Source of the DNA: Sepioteuthis lessoniana
Lineage: Eukaryota > Mollusca > Cephalopoda > Myopsida > Loliginidae
DNA length: 64,000 nt
NCBI GenBank assembly: GCA_963585895.1
Contig: OY757904.1
Coordinates: 161,468,742-161,532,741 of the forward strand
Reading direction: 5' to 3'
A model generated the notes under the pieces. The model saw nothing but the letters and a program-made list of their open reading frames with translations, was not told the origin of the DNA and searched no databases. Every line of letters begins with the position of its first letter. Positions within the stretch are counted from its first letter, which is position 1. This document shows, piece after piece, positions 11,377-22,722 of this stretch. A program made the position numbers and the translations under genes.

Positions 11377-12860
11377 AAAATAAACGAACATACACCATGA
11401 AAAATGGTTTTATATTCAAAAGTACAATTCATTCTTAGTACAGTCTAAATTTATATCTAAGAAATTGCATTCATTATAAATTCATATTTATGTTTTTAGT
11501 GTCATTAAGGGATTTTTTGGCAAACAGAGAGGAGATATTTTGTCCCTCTGGTGATGAAAAAAAGAAACAAAAACACACATACATTCCCACTCTAAATTCG
11601 TAACAAAGTGAAGGTATTATCTGCAGAATTTATGTATGTTTATTGACGAGGATAGAAATTGTGATTTATCAGAGTGAAGGAAAATATTAATATTCATATT
11701 TCTACTGCTAACATCAAGAATTCATTCCCTGAAGGATACCGAATCATCTCATTCAAAGAGTAGCTGAAAATCAGGGAAATCCATGAAGTGGGAATTTCAA
11801 ACCCTGAAGGAGTCTGAAGAAATTCCATATTTAAATATCTGATCCTCACTACAGTCTGCAAAAGAAAGCTGTAACAGAAATATCACCTCCTAGCATGGTG
11901 GAACTCTGAACGGGAAACTAAGTACATAATTGACTGACATTGAATAGCCTCATATGAAGATATATATTTACATATAAAAAAAGAAAAAAATAAGGAGGAT
12001 ATGATTAAATGTGAAGGGTGAGGGAAGAAAAAAAAAAGAGTGAGAATGTTTGGAAAGAGACACATTGTTTTTATTATTTCTTTTTATTAAAAAGACTTAT
12101 AGAAGAGAAGATGATTTACCCCACATGGCAGAGCAAGGATTTATATGCCTGGTATGCAAAATGAGAGGAGGGCTCAAAAAGAAATATGATCACCCTAACA
12201 ATTCAATTAAAGAAAAACACAATCTCTGAGCCAAGAGTGCTTGGGCATATGCAAATTCTTCTCAAGATCAGCTAGGGATAAATCACCATGTGCAAGAGAA
12301 AAATGACAAAAATGACACTTGTGAATGTAGTATTGCATATACAAGAGACTTTGTCAGAGGGAAAGTGATTACTTGGGTCAGTTTCACACAACACTTTGAA
12401 AGATAAGTCATTTGAACTAATTTCTTAGAAATTTATTCCTTTAAAATCTACCTTGTCATTTTGTTGCTTTTCACAGCACTTGCTCATTTCTCAAATAGAC
12501 AGAAGGTTCCTTGATAAAGAGCCTCAGAAGATAGAAATATCTTCTGACATCATTAATTTTTTTTGTGTGTAGTGTTCTAAGAGTGTAGTGATCAGAGTTA
12601 TAGATGGAAGATCTTCCCGAGTGCTGTAAAAAGCTTCATTCCTCCCTCCTTCACATCATAAACCACTCGAACCATAACACAAGTAACTAAAATTTATTTT
12701 TTCCCTTGGCAGATCATGCACAATATATCAATTCATTTTCATGGTAGATGACATTTTTTTTTACACCACAGTTGTCCTATTCATTAGTATTTTCTTTAGC
12801 GAATGTGCACGGGTTAATTGCTAAAACAAACAAGGTAGTTACCATGCAGATTCCAGAAGG
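11377..12860. other. Upstream region of LIG3 coding exon 1, nothing recognised
   Basis: AT-rich, no supported exon. The LIG3 non-coding first exon must lie somewhere at higher coordinates, but no donor could be chosen. Confidence 0.4.
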
Positions 12861-12861
12861 C

Positions 12862-12975
12862 AGTTGACAATGGGGGAGCATGAAGTACCCCTTCATTGCC
12901 ATTACTCACAGGTCCACTGACCGAGAGTGATGGTAGTACTTTTTAGGGCTCCATCTATTGGTCAAATAGCCTTGT
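12862..12975 (+). mobile_element. Composite retroposon head, decayed fragment
   Basis: Matches the distal half of the head (GGAGCATGAAGTACCCCTTC, CATTGCCATTACTC, CAGGTCCACTGACC, CCATCTATTGGTCAAATAG). More diverged than the other copies, without tandem repeats or tail, so an older remnant. Confidence 0.6.
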
Positions 12976-14236
12976 GTGTAAATTGATTCATGTTATATAA
13001 GAATACTAAATATCATATAAGTGTGTGCAAAGAAACAATTACACAAAATATGTAAATATAAACATACAATGTATGATTCCCAAATCTCTATGTATAAAAT
13101 AGCTTCAGATGCTATTAAAATCAGTCAGTATTTATTATATACCCCTAATGAAAAATATGATAACAGGTATAAATTGCTGAGAGCTATTATCAGTTAGGTG
13201 GTCTCACAATAATAATAATGATAATAATAGACTACCTGAACAACATGTTTGATTCTAAAGTAAATCTTTTTTTAAAAGTCATTAAAGAATCTAAGAAAAT
13301 CATATTTTAACACTGAGCACCATAATTAATAGTTAGCAAGATGATCAGCACTGACAAGTGATATTAGCTAATGTCCTTTAAGTGATAGTTACTATCATAA
13401 CTTCATTAGATTTTAAAGTAAATTGGAAAGGTTTAAGAGAAAAGTACAAAGCAGAATACAAACATCCAGAAAATGATTAAATATGTTTCCTGAAGATTCA
13501 AGAAAGCTAGGATTCTATCATTAAGCAATAATAAAACAAACAAAATCAACAGCTAATTTAACCTCCAAAGACTGTCATAACTTATAATGCCTAAAAAGAA
13601 TATATAAACAAAACAAAAATTTAGACTTCTTAAGTTTAAGTGCTAATTTTATAATAGCAGTTATTTTAACTATAAAAGTTTTTAAATTTCTTAAAAGAGT
13701 CTTTTCAATTATAAATTTATGACTAGCATTCCCGCCAACAAAAGTGAGCCAAAGATTTTGCAATATTTTGGTATATGTTAGTTTGTGGTGTGTTTATCAG
13801 GTGATTGACTCATTTCAAGGCATGGAAGGTACTAATTGTAGTTCATACTATCTTGGAGTTGGTGCACTGACACATGGTACATTGCTTCAATCTGGGATTT
13901 GAAAGCCACACAAACGTGCAACAACATAATACTTAATGATTGTAGAATAACAGCACTAAAAGTTTCAATAAAACATCGACAGAAATAAAATGAAGGAAAT
14001 AGAATGTCAACTTAGTTAATATACAAAAAAGTCATTCAATTTCTGGTGACCAAATAAAATAACAGTTGTTATTTATTGTCTCTTTTATTCTAAGAATTTT
14101 CAATGAAGTTTATCAGTTACTGAAAATAAAGATAAGGTTTTTTTGTTAACAGATATCTATACCTGACAATGGTCAAATTATTTTTAGGAATTTTAGCCAG
14201 CAAGGTGACAGCATATTTTCAAGAGCATTAAATTGT
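12976..14236. other. AT-rich DNA, nothing recognised
   Basis: No supported frame, hairpin or repeat family; a short AATAATAATG run near 13208. Confidence 0.4.
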
Positions 14237-14335
14237 TTTATTATTATTATTATTATTATTTCAAGGATCCATTAATATAAAGTAGCAAAGACTAAGTAGT
14301 AGTAGTAGTATTATTATTATTATTATTATTATTGA
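14237..14335. repeat. (ATT)n and (TAG)n microsatellites
   Basis: Two ATT-type arrays at 14237-14260 and 14308-14333, with a short TAG array between them. Confidence 0.9.
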
Positions 14336-14339
14336 CATG

Positions 14340-15390
14340 CAATTACTTTATTCAGTATCAAGCGTATACAAACACTCTAAAGACTGGGCCCTTTTATATT
14401 GTTGGAAGAGCTAATTTCTCTAGTTCAATGCTTGCCTATGGAACCTCCCATTATTGATGTGATGGTCCATTTCTCTTGTACATACACCCCCTTCTCCTTC
14501 TGGGACAGACTGATGTGGTAAATTGCAGGTTAGCCTTTGAACAGGTATGTAATTGTCCTTGCATTCATGGTGATAAGGTTTGAGCTTTTTGCGGGTTTTG
14601 ATGACCATTGTGTTCTTCGATATTATTTTGTATTATTGGACGTATTGAATAGACGGTGTTGTCTATTTCCATCTCTTCTGGTTCATCCCTCAGGGTATTT
14701 GCTTGTTGTATGTTGGGTGATGAAGGATTGCATATCCATTGTTCCTGTAGGTGCCTATTGGTTTCTGTTGGAAATGTAAAATAATCCGGGATGCCCGGCT
14801 TAAAAAAAAAAAAGAAACATATCAGCACTGAATCAACAAGTTCTGACTAGCTGAAGGGAACTAAAATGAAAACACCAGATAGAAAAAAGGAAAAGGAATT
14901 AGTCGGCAGCCAGACGCAACAATGTAAAGACAGTCAGTTGGACACCAAGAGCTCCAAAAAGGGGTCTTACACAAAAGAGGGGGGTGGATGGTATGCCTCC
15001 TCAGCAACAGAAAGAAAAGAACACGTGGAATCAATTTCTTTAGTAGAAGGTGGGCAGCCAAGTTTCTACGCTGAAAATATTCCTTTTTCTTCCTCAACAA
15101 TCTTCTCCAGCAGTCCTACACACAAGCTCGTCTATTGTCAAGCGTCACTAAGACTCAAAACGCCTTCTCCCTCCAGTGCATTCAGGCAGGACTTATATAA
15201 TCATACCAAAATACCACATCCGGGTCAATCGCACAATGTGGTAATGTGGTACATACCTATCAAGTTTTGGCTTTGTGTCAGATTTGAAAAAAATTTTTTA
15301 ATAACAACTATTCAACAAGATTTTATCTCAACCACATAACATTTTGCTCCTTAAACTTTATCCATTAAATTTAACATTACAAACATTTCC
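14340..15390 (-). mobile_element. Possible retroelement remnant, not assigned
   Basis: This stretch is richer in G and C than its neighbours. It carries overlapping minus-strand frames at 14828-14420, one with an acidic patch RDEPEEMEIDNTVYSIRP, a composition seen near the C-terminus of many retrotransposon polyproteins. A TTATATAA at 15193-15200 could serve as a minus-strand TATA box. No catalytic motif is present, so the assignment is weak. Confidence 0.25.
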
Positions 15391-15392
15391 TT

Positions 15393-15419
<27 letters not shown>
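15391..15419. repeat. Poly(A) run
   Basis: About 28 uninterrupted A residues on the plus strand. It could be the tail of an unrecognised plus-strand retroposon to its left; no such element was identified. Confidence 0.8.
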
Positions 15420-15424
<5 letters not shown>

Positions 15425-15556
15425 GCATTTTTTCATACAAATTGTAAAGAACCCAATAACTCTTTTTTTATCAAAATGTATCAACTATATTGTTTTTGTT
15501 TTTTGGTTTTTTTTTGTGGGGGATTCTTAGTCCCTACTACAAGGTCCATTATATAT

Positions 15557-17582
15557 ATCATCATCATCATCATATCGCGCTGGTAGCACGGATATCCCTG
15601 ACCCTCTCTCGCCACTCCTCCCTATCGTTCATCGCCCTAGGTAGGTCTTCAGGACAACAGCCTGTATCCTCACATAGCTGCTGAATGTACGTTCGAGCTG
15701 GTCGTCCTGCTTTTGCGCGGCCATGTGTGGGGATCCATAAGAGTACATCTCTTATGAGTTCATCTCTGCTTCTCCAGCAGTGTCCTGCATGTCTGGTTCG
15801 TCTAACTTGAATAGTTTTCGTGATAGGGGGCAGGTGGCCGTACAGTTGGTGTCTTGTGGGGTGCTGCTGCCAGGACTTGTTCAGGATTGCACGCAGCATT
15901 CTTGTGTAATTGCCATCCAGTTTCTTCTCCAGCCGTTTTGTTAGCGTCCATGTAGTGCATCCATATAGCAGTATCGATGTGACCGCTGCCTGGAAGAAGC
16001 TGCGTTTCATTTTATCGGTTAGGTCTGATTTCCATATAATCGATAGCCTATTGATAGCTGTCCATGCTTTCGTTAGCCTCGTTTCGATGTCCTTTTCGGT
16101 TGATTCGACGCTGCTTCCTAGGTACGTGAATTTGTCTACTAGTTTAAGTGGGGTTCCTTTTAGAGTGGAGATGTCCCCCGTTTGGTTATAGCACATATAT
16201 TCCGTTTTGTGTGCATTAACATAGAGGCCTATGCTTGCTGCTGCTCGTTCCAAACTATGCAGAAGAGTTTCGGCTTGGTCAGGTGTATTTGCCAGTATCG
16301 CTATGTCATCGGTGTAGTCGGCGTCGGTAATTGTTGTTGCGGGGTATCTTCTGCTTTTTTTCTTCGTCAGTTCGAAGCCATTCTCTTTGATTTGGTCAAT
16401 CGATGTTCTAAGTACGTAGTCTAGACAAATGATAAAGAGGTACGGGGCCAGCGTGTCCCCTTGTAGTACTCCTGCTACAATGTCAAAGTATTCTTTGTCT
16501 CCATCCGGTGATCGTACTTTTACTTTAGTGTTTCTATAGAGAATCGTTATTGCCGCTACGGTTTCTTTAGGTATGCCGTATGCTAGTAGGATTTGTTCCA
16601 TCTTTCCTCTGTGAATGGAGTCGAAAGCCTTGGTAAAGTCGACAAATATTAATGTCGCTTGTAGGTTCTTTGCCCGTACACCTTCAAGGATTCTGCGGAT
16701 GGTTAATATTTGTGAGGTCGTGGATCTATTTCTTCGGAAGCCATTTTGGTTTTTTCTAAGTATGATGTCGATTTTGGGTTCTATTCGGTTTCGTAGTAGG
16801 GCATTGTAGATTTTGGCAGCTATGGATGTAAGTGTTATGCCTCGGTAGTTTTTGGCTAATCCGAGGTCCCCCTTTTTAGGGAAGGGGAGTATGCATCCCT
16901 TCATCCATCTATCTATCGGATTTTGATTGTATACTGCGTTGCAGTGTCGGAGCAGTATGTCGTCGAATTGTCTGGTCTTCCATACTTCCGGTGGAATTTC
17001 GTCCAGCCCTGCAGCTTTCCTATTTTTAATTTTTCTGAGAACCGAGTCGAGTTCTTCTTGTGTGAACGGTCCTAGTTTAATGTCTAATTGTTTGCTAATT
17101 ATTCTGGTGATTGGTTCATGCGTTATTTTTGGTGGGTTTCCAAGTAAGTTTTCGAAGTGCTGTTTCCACAGTTTTATTCTTTCTTATTGGTTTGCTGCTT
17201 TAAGTTTTGCTTTGGCTGTGTTCTTTCTTCTGTTCACTTCGTTTATTGTTTGCCATGCTATCCTAGATTGCCTATCTTCCACCGAGTCTCTGATCTTATC
17301 TATCTGATTTTGAATGTATTCTGTCTGTTCCTTTATATATATGCCTGCTAATTGATATTGTGCCGTTTTTAGTTTTAAGGCATTTGTGTTTGTTGGGTTT
17401 TTTCGATAATTTTTGGAGGCTGTTTTCACTAGTGCACGTTTTTCTCTCACAGCTAAAGTTTCCCATGGGACTCTATATTTAGTTTTAAGTTTTGTTGGAA
17501 TGTATTTTGCTGCTGCCTCGAGGTGTGCATTGACGAAGTTTTCATATTCGTCGTTTGGTGTACTTAGATCTTGGCAAATCAA
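15557..17582 (-). mobile_element. RTE-clade LINE, 5'-truncated, nearly open ORF
   Basis: Reverse transcriptase of the RTE type. From 17582 to 15570 a single frame of about 670 codons is broken by one TAA at 17186-17184 (between KLKAANQ and ERIKLWKQHF). Motifs in order: KNRKAAGLDEIPPEVW, KKGDLGLAKNYRGITLTS, motif A LIFVDFTKAFDSIHRGK, GVLQGDTLAPYLF, motif C ADYTDDIAIL, YLGSSVESTEKDI, then the C-terminal RRTRHAGHCWRSRDELI. The N-terminal endonuclease is missing, so the copy is 5'-truncated. The 3' end is an (ATG)n array on the minus strand (15557-15575), typical of RTE elements, which end in short tandem repeats instead of poly(A). The almost intact frame indicates a recent insertion. Confidence 0.9.
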
Positions 17583-18071
17583 AAAATGTTACCATATCCC
17601 CACAGAACAGTTTTGTATATCTTTTTACTTCAGTTCTAGATATGCCAAATGATCAATTTTCGATAATTTTTCCTGAAGAAAATTGGTTTAAAAACAAGAA
17701 AAAAGTAGCAATATAGATCACAGCATTTTACGGCTTTTTTCCACAACAAACCAAAACTTTAATAACTAGTAAAAATTAAGATTTTCAAGTTTATTCTATA
17801 ATGTTCTGTCAGAGACAGGTTTAAGGGGTTAGAATTTTTATGAGCAGGGGAGGCCAAAAAAAATTTTTTTTTCTTTTCTTAGAGACTTCTGTAATTAAAA
17901 ATTAGTTTTTTTTGTGGTTACTAACAAAAAAAAAAAATCAATATATAGGTTAAGTTGGAGAATTGCCCATCTCTATGTAATGGAGTTGACTCTTAGGAAT
18001 AGAAATATTTAGACTTAACCTCCAGATATTAAAAATGTCATCATTTTTTTTATAACAAAGTAAAATTAGTA

Positions 18072-18079
<8 letters not shown>

Positions 18080-18116
<37 letters not shown>
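18080..18116. repeat. (TA)n microsatellite
   Basis: About 18 TA units. Confidence 0.95.
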
Positions 18117-18123
<7 letters not shown>

Positions 18124-19903
18124 CTATTACCATTTAAAAAAACCTCTTGTTCTTCTTTGCCATACTTTTAAAGATATTAGCAGGCAGTTTATTGAGTGTT
18201 ATGTTACTTCTTTACATTTTTTTTTTTTTGCATCTAGGAAAGGAAAGCCAAAGAAACAATACCAAAACCTTCTCTTCTTATACACTTTTATCTACTGGTA
18301 TGGCACAACAGCCATGTAATGCTTACTGAACCGAATCATATTTTGCACTTTTTCTCTTCTTACAAATGACAGTGAACTTTAAAACAGTTGATTCTACTCG
18401 GTGATGAATATGGATCTTTTTTATTGATTAGAATATATCACCAGTGTCAAGTGTACTTGTTAAGAGATATCAGCTGTGAAGATGTTAATATTATAGGCCA
18501 TTACGACTGAGTTTAGTCCTTATTGGGATACCCCACATTCACTTGTAGACATGTGACTTGAATTAGGGGTTTCTGTTAGCAGGTGAGTTAGAAATTATAA
18601 AAGTTTGGTTCTGGGGAGGCCTTCCCCACCGGCAGCATCTGCCCCTCATCTAAAAGGTAGAGTTTGTTCATCGCCTGAGGTACCCCTGAAGAGGAATGTT
18701 GTCAGAACCACGAAAAATTTTAAAGAGCTGTACATAAAAACGACCATGCGTCTATTTTATATAGGTGGGGAGCTAAAAAAAAATAAAAATAAAAATAGAT
18801 CCTACTTTTTATAATTAATTGGGTTACACTTAGGAAAGGAAAAATTTTATTCATTTTTATTTTGTCTTAAAAATTCCTACAAAGTTTTTTTGCTTTATTT
18901 TAAACTTAGAGAGCCAAGAACATCAACTATATTTTCGTCCGTTAAAAAACAAAAAAAAAAATACAATGATGAATCAATTGATGTTACATTAAGATTAAAA
19001 ATAAATATGCAATATTTTTTTAAAAGAACTTGACATCAAGGTGTACAAACAATATTTGCAACGAGATTATAATATATTTTTTCAACATTTAACAAGTCAT
19101 TAGTTGCTCACTCAATTAATGATAAACTAATTTCTAGAAAATATATTTGAATTGTATGTTAGACATTTTCAACATGCCCTAAATTTATCAAATAAAAACG
19201 TGGATGAAATAGCTCGCCAAGAGTTTTTAACAGTATTTTTTTATCGTTATAAAAAAAAAAAAAAAAAAAAAGCGATTTATTTTTTTCCCTTTTTGCAATT
19301 ACCTGTTCTGTGTTCACAAAAAATACTTTTACTGAAACAAGAAATATTGTTTCTACACAAAACATAAAATTGAATTAAAACATATTTTTTTCAATTTTCT
19401 TGACAAACATGCCTTCAATCATTCATAAAATCAGTTTTTGATAATAAATTGAAAGTTTGTTTTTTTATAAATAAATACAAAAAGGTAATTTTTCAGCTCG
19501 CACAGCTCAAAACCATAAAAACATTAAGTTTTTTGGTCAACCAAATAATTTTCTTAATGGAAAATGGTCATTAAAAAAACGTGGGTTGACAATTTTTTTT
19601 TTTAATCTCTTATTATCAATTAAAAACAAATTCATGATTCGTTTTTTATTTAATCGAAATGGAGAAAAAAATTAAGAAGCAGACCAAAATTAATCAAGTT
19701 CATTTTAAAAATTAATGAGTGGATTAAAGAATAATTCAATAACTTTTTTAGCTTTATATTTATTAACAGCAAAAAAAAAAACTAATTATTTAACTTTTAA
19801 TGATTATGTTAAACACGAACACAAAAAAATTAGCAGTAACAAAAATTCACACATGGGGAAAATTCTACTAAGAAAGTATTTTTACATGCTGCCTATCTAA
19901 GCA

Positions 19904-19907
<4 letters not shown>

Positions 19908-19938
<31 letters not shown>
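19908..19938. repeat. (TA)n microsatellite
   Basis: About 15 TA units. Confidence 0.95.
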
Positions 19939-19941
<3 letters not shown>

Positions 19942-21065
19942 TATTGTAAAAGCATGTAACAAAATCTCTAAGATCTAAAAAATAAATATTTTTAGAATTA
20001 AAATTATGCTGAACTAAACTAAAAATAATTTCAACTTGGCCACTTTTTTTTTAATTAAAAAAAAAAATTAGTCGTAAATAGACTAAAAGAAAATAAGAAC
20101 AAAATTGGTCGCAAGTAACACAATTCTTACCGTCATTAAATTTGGTTTTAAGAAGAATTTAAGTTGTATTTTAAAGGATCATTTCATTTTTCTTTTTCAT
20201 GATTTGTAATCAAAAAATATTTCTCTATGAAGCATAGTGGGTAAAAAAAAATCAAAACAGCTTCCAACGTTGAAACATAGAAGAGCGTCATTTACAGGGG
20301 AGATAAATGTTAGTTTTCTTTTCAGATATTATTTCATCATTGCCTTTTTGATTTCGACAATATGGTTAAAAATTTAAAGTTTTAGGATTACCATTAAAAA
20401 ATTTTCACATTTGAACCAAAGTAAATTTAGAAGTTTAGTCCTACTTTAAAAAAAAACTTTCAACTTTCTAAGACATTTTTTTATCAGCCAAATATTCTTA
20501 TGATCTAAGAATCAACTTGTTAAAAGACTCAAAAAAAAAAAAAGAAAGAAAAATGATGTAAAAAAAATATCATTGACTAAAAAAGAATCATCTTTAGATG
20601 ATTTATAAATGAGTACTAAATAGCCATACACAAAAATAAGAATGATGAAACGGAGTTGTAATTACATTAAATCCTGACGTAAATCGTTTCCCCCAAAAAT
20701 ATCGTAAAATAAAATTCGTTTTTAACCATAGTTTTCTTTAAGTAACTTTATTCGAGATTATTGTTTCTTTTCTTTATAATATCATCTCAAAGAAAATAGA
20801 TATTATTGTTTAAACTGTACAGATGGTAATGGGCATATTCTAACGTTCGGGAAATGTAAAAGAAATTGATACGATTCATAATTGCACTACATAGTTTAAA
20901 AATTTCGAAGATGTTTTGATTTAAATAAGTTATAAAACTTGTTTTGAGTAATTTGAAGGGGTTTATTAAAGTAATTAAAAAAAACTTGGAAGTCAAATAT
21001 CTTTTTAATTAATAATTAATAATTTTATTACTTTAAAACATAAAAATTTTGATAGGTGATAAGGG

Positions 21066-21467
21066 TTTGGTTTGGTTTTATGGCATATCAACCATTGTAG
21101 GAAATTTAATGCCGAATCTATTTTTATTCATATGAACAGTTCTATTTGAAACTATTCAGTTTAGTATAAGTAGACAGTTTAAATTTCAGAACAGTTCTAT
21201 TTCAAACAATTCAGTTTAACATAAGTACTCAGTTTAGTACTAAGTGACTAATAGATAGGACCGTATCAAGTGTTACTGCTCCAGGCCAGAGTGGACCTGG
21301 GAGTGATGGAAATGAAAGGGTACCCCGCATTCCCCAAAGCTCCAGCATTACTGGAGCCTCACCGTCAGATTGTTTAATGTCATATCGAGGACCCCCGTTG
21401 GTCTGGGAGTCTTACCCTTCAGCAGAGATGCAGTAGGTGAATTTTGCAGGACCAGCCAACTGGGTCA
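21066..21467 (-). mobile_element. Composite retroposon copy 3, one head, with 10-bp target duplication
   Basis: The tail is at the left end (plus-strand TTTTATGGCATATCAACC). Two or three AT-rich units follow, then a complete head ending CCAGCCAACTGGGTCA. GTGATAAGGG occurs exactly at 21056-21065 and 21468-21477, the target duplication. It lies between the two host genes, upstream of TIPIN. Confidence 0.82.
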
Positions 21468-21839
21468 GTGATAAGGGGAAATTACTTGATGTTTAATAAA
21501 GCTGTCAATGGATTAATTTTATTGACGAGCCTAGAACTTCCCAACATATTTTTTACAAGAGTATTGTTTATTTTGAATATAATGTCTTTTCAATTGCGTC
21601 TAAATTTTCTTAAACGGAAGTTCAAAAGTTGCTAAAACGAAAACAACTAACAACTTAATAAAAAGAAAATTATCTTTCAAACTTGTCTACTACAAAAATT
21701 AATTTTTGAGGTGCAATTTCTAGAACTACTAACTATGGAAGATCGATGAATAAAAGGAAATATCGGAATAAAAGCAATTAATGTTCTTTTAGAATAAAAA
21801 TTTGCCTAGATAAGGACAGTTAATTTTAACTATTTTTCA

Positions 21840-21960
21840 TAATTGCGAGTGGGAATGAAATTCAAGGGGGATAACTCTTAACACCGCTTTTAAAATTTTT
21901 GCCGCGAAACAAGAATTTCTCCGTCCATAAAAGTTGGTGGATCAACAAAACAAAGTTAGT
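21840..21960 (+). promoter_or_regulatory. Candidate TIPIN (possibly bidirectional) promoter
   Basis: TTTTTGCCGCGAAAC at 21896-21910 contains an E2F-like site (TTTCGCGG on the minus strand), about 700 bp before the TIPIN start; CCATAAAAG follows at 21925. E2F control would suit a replication-fork gene. The TIPIN start exon has an acceptor (TTTTTACAG) just upstream, so a non-coding first exon must exist to the left. The exact start is not known. Confidence 0.35.
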
Positions 21961-22607
21961 GTTATTTATTTTGTTTTCTTTTATGAATGTTTATCGAGAC
22001 TTATATAATGAACCTTTTTTATTAATTATAATTTGTATTTATCCGTGTTTGTATAGAATGCAGGTGTCTATGTGATTTTAAAAGGAAGAAAGAATTATAG
22101 TCGTATTGAGAAAAGTTAAGAGAAGTAAGATGTCATTTTACTTCCCTTAACTTTTCTCAATTTTTATTTATATAGAAATTTTTTGTGTGGATAAACTTAA
22201 AGAAAGTGACCTTATGGAAAGTTATGCATGTATAAGTACTGGTATGAGACAAAGTTTATGTTGTGTTCCGCTTGACCTGAGAAAGCGACGATTACATTGG
22301 TTTCTTTAGAAAACTTTTTTCTTCAGGGTGAAAAAATTATAGAATATACCTGAAGCCTTATAATTTAAAATTAAATATAATAATATAAATATAATATAAT
22401 TTAAAATAAGTTGTGTCAAAGGAATGCTAAAAATTTGTCCTTTAACTATTGTTGGTATGTATTTCCTTCCACTCGTAAACGAAGTTGATAATAAGGAATT
22501 GTTTTTTTAATGTGTATAAAGTAAAGATATTCCTTTAGAAAGTTAGAAAATCTTTTTTTTTTTCTTTTTACAGTATTGTGCCCTTTTTTGTGAGTTAAAC
22601 TGACAAA

Positions 22608-22722
22608 ATGGAATCTATTGATTTACAAATGGAGGATGTATTTGGTGCTGAAGAAGAGTACAATAGAGAGGATTTGGGTGCCGAACAAAATGCTATGGAA
22701 AATACTGATAATCCTGATGACG
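22608..22722 (+). CDS. TIPIN: TIPIN coding exon 1: acidic N-terminus
   Basis: MESIDLQMEDVFGAEEEYNR onward; acidic and probably disordered. The acceptor TTTTTACAG at 22564-22572 precedes 35 nt of 5' UTR; donor GACG|GTAAGT leaves phase 1. Confidence 0.88.

Larger units (their letters stand above)
17583..21050. other. AT-rich intergenic DNA between LIG3 and TIPIN
   Basis: Very AT-rich, with (TA)n arrays at 18080-18116 and 19908-19938 and many A/T runs. The stretch 18420-18770 is less AT-rich, has ATTATAAAAG near 18594 and the phrase CCTGAAGAGGAATGTTGTC near 18685, resembling ends of Penelope-like or related retroelements; not firm enough to call. No host exon found. Confidence 0.4.

Noticed and set aside
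11883-12065. 60-codon minus-strand frame upstream of LIG3
   Set aside because: Low-complexity, no homology, no splice context.
16927-17307. 126-codon plus-strand frame
   Set aside because: Antisense shadow of the RTE open frame.
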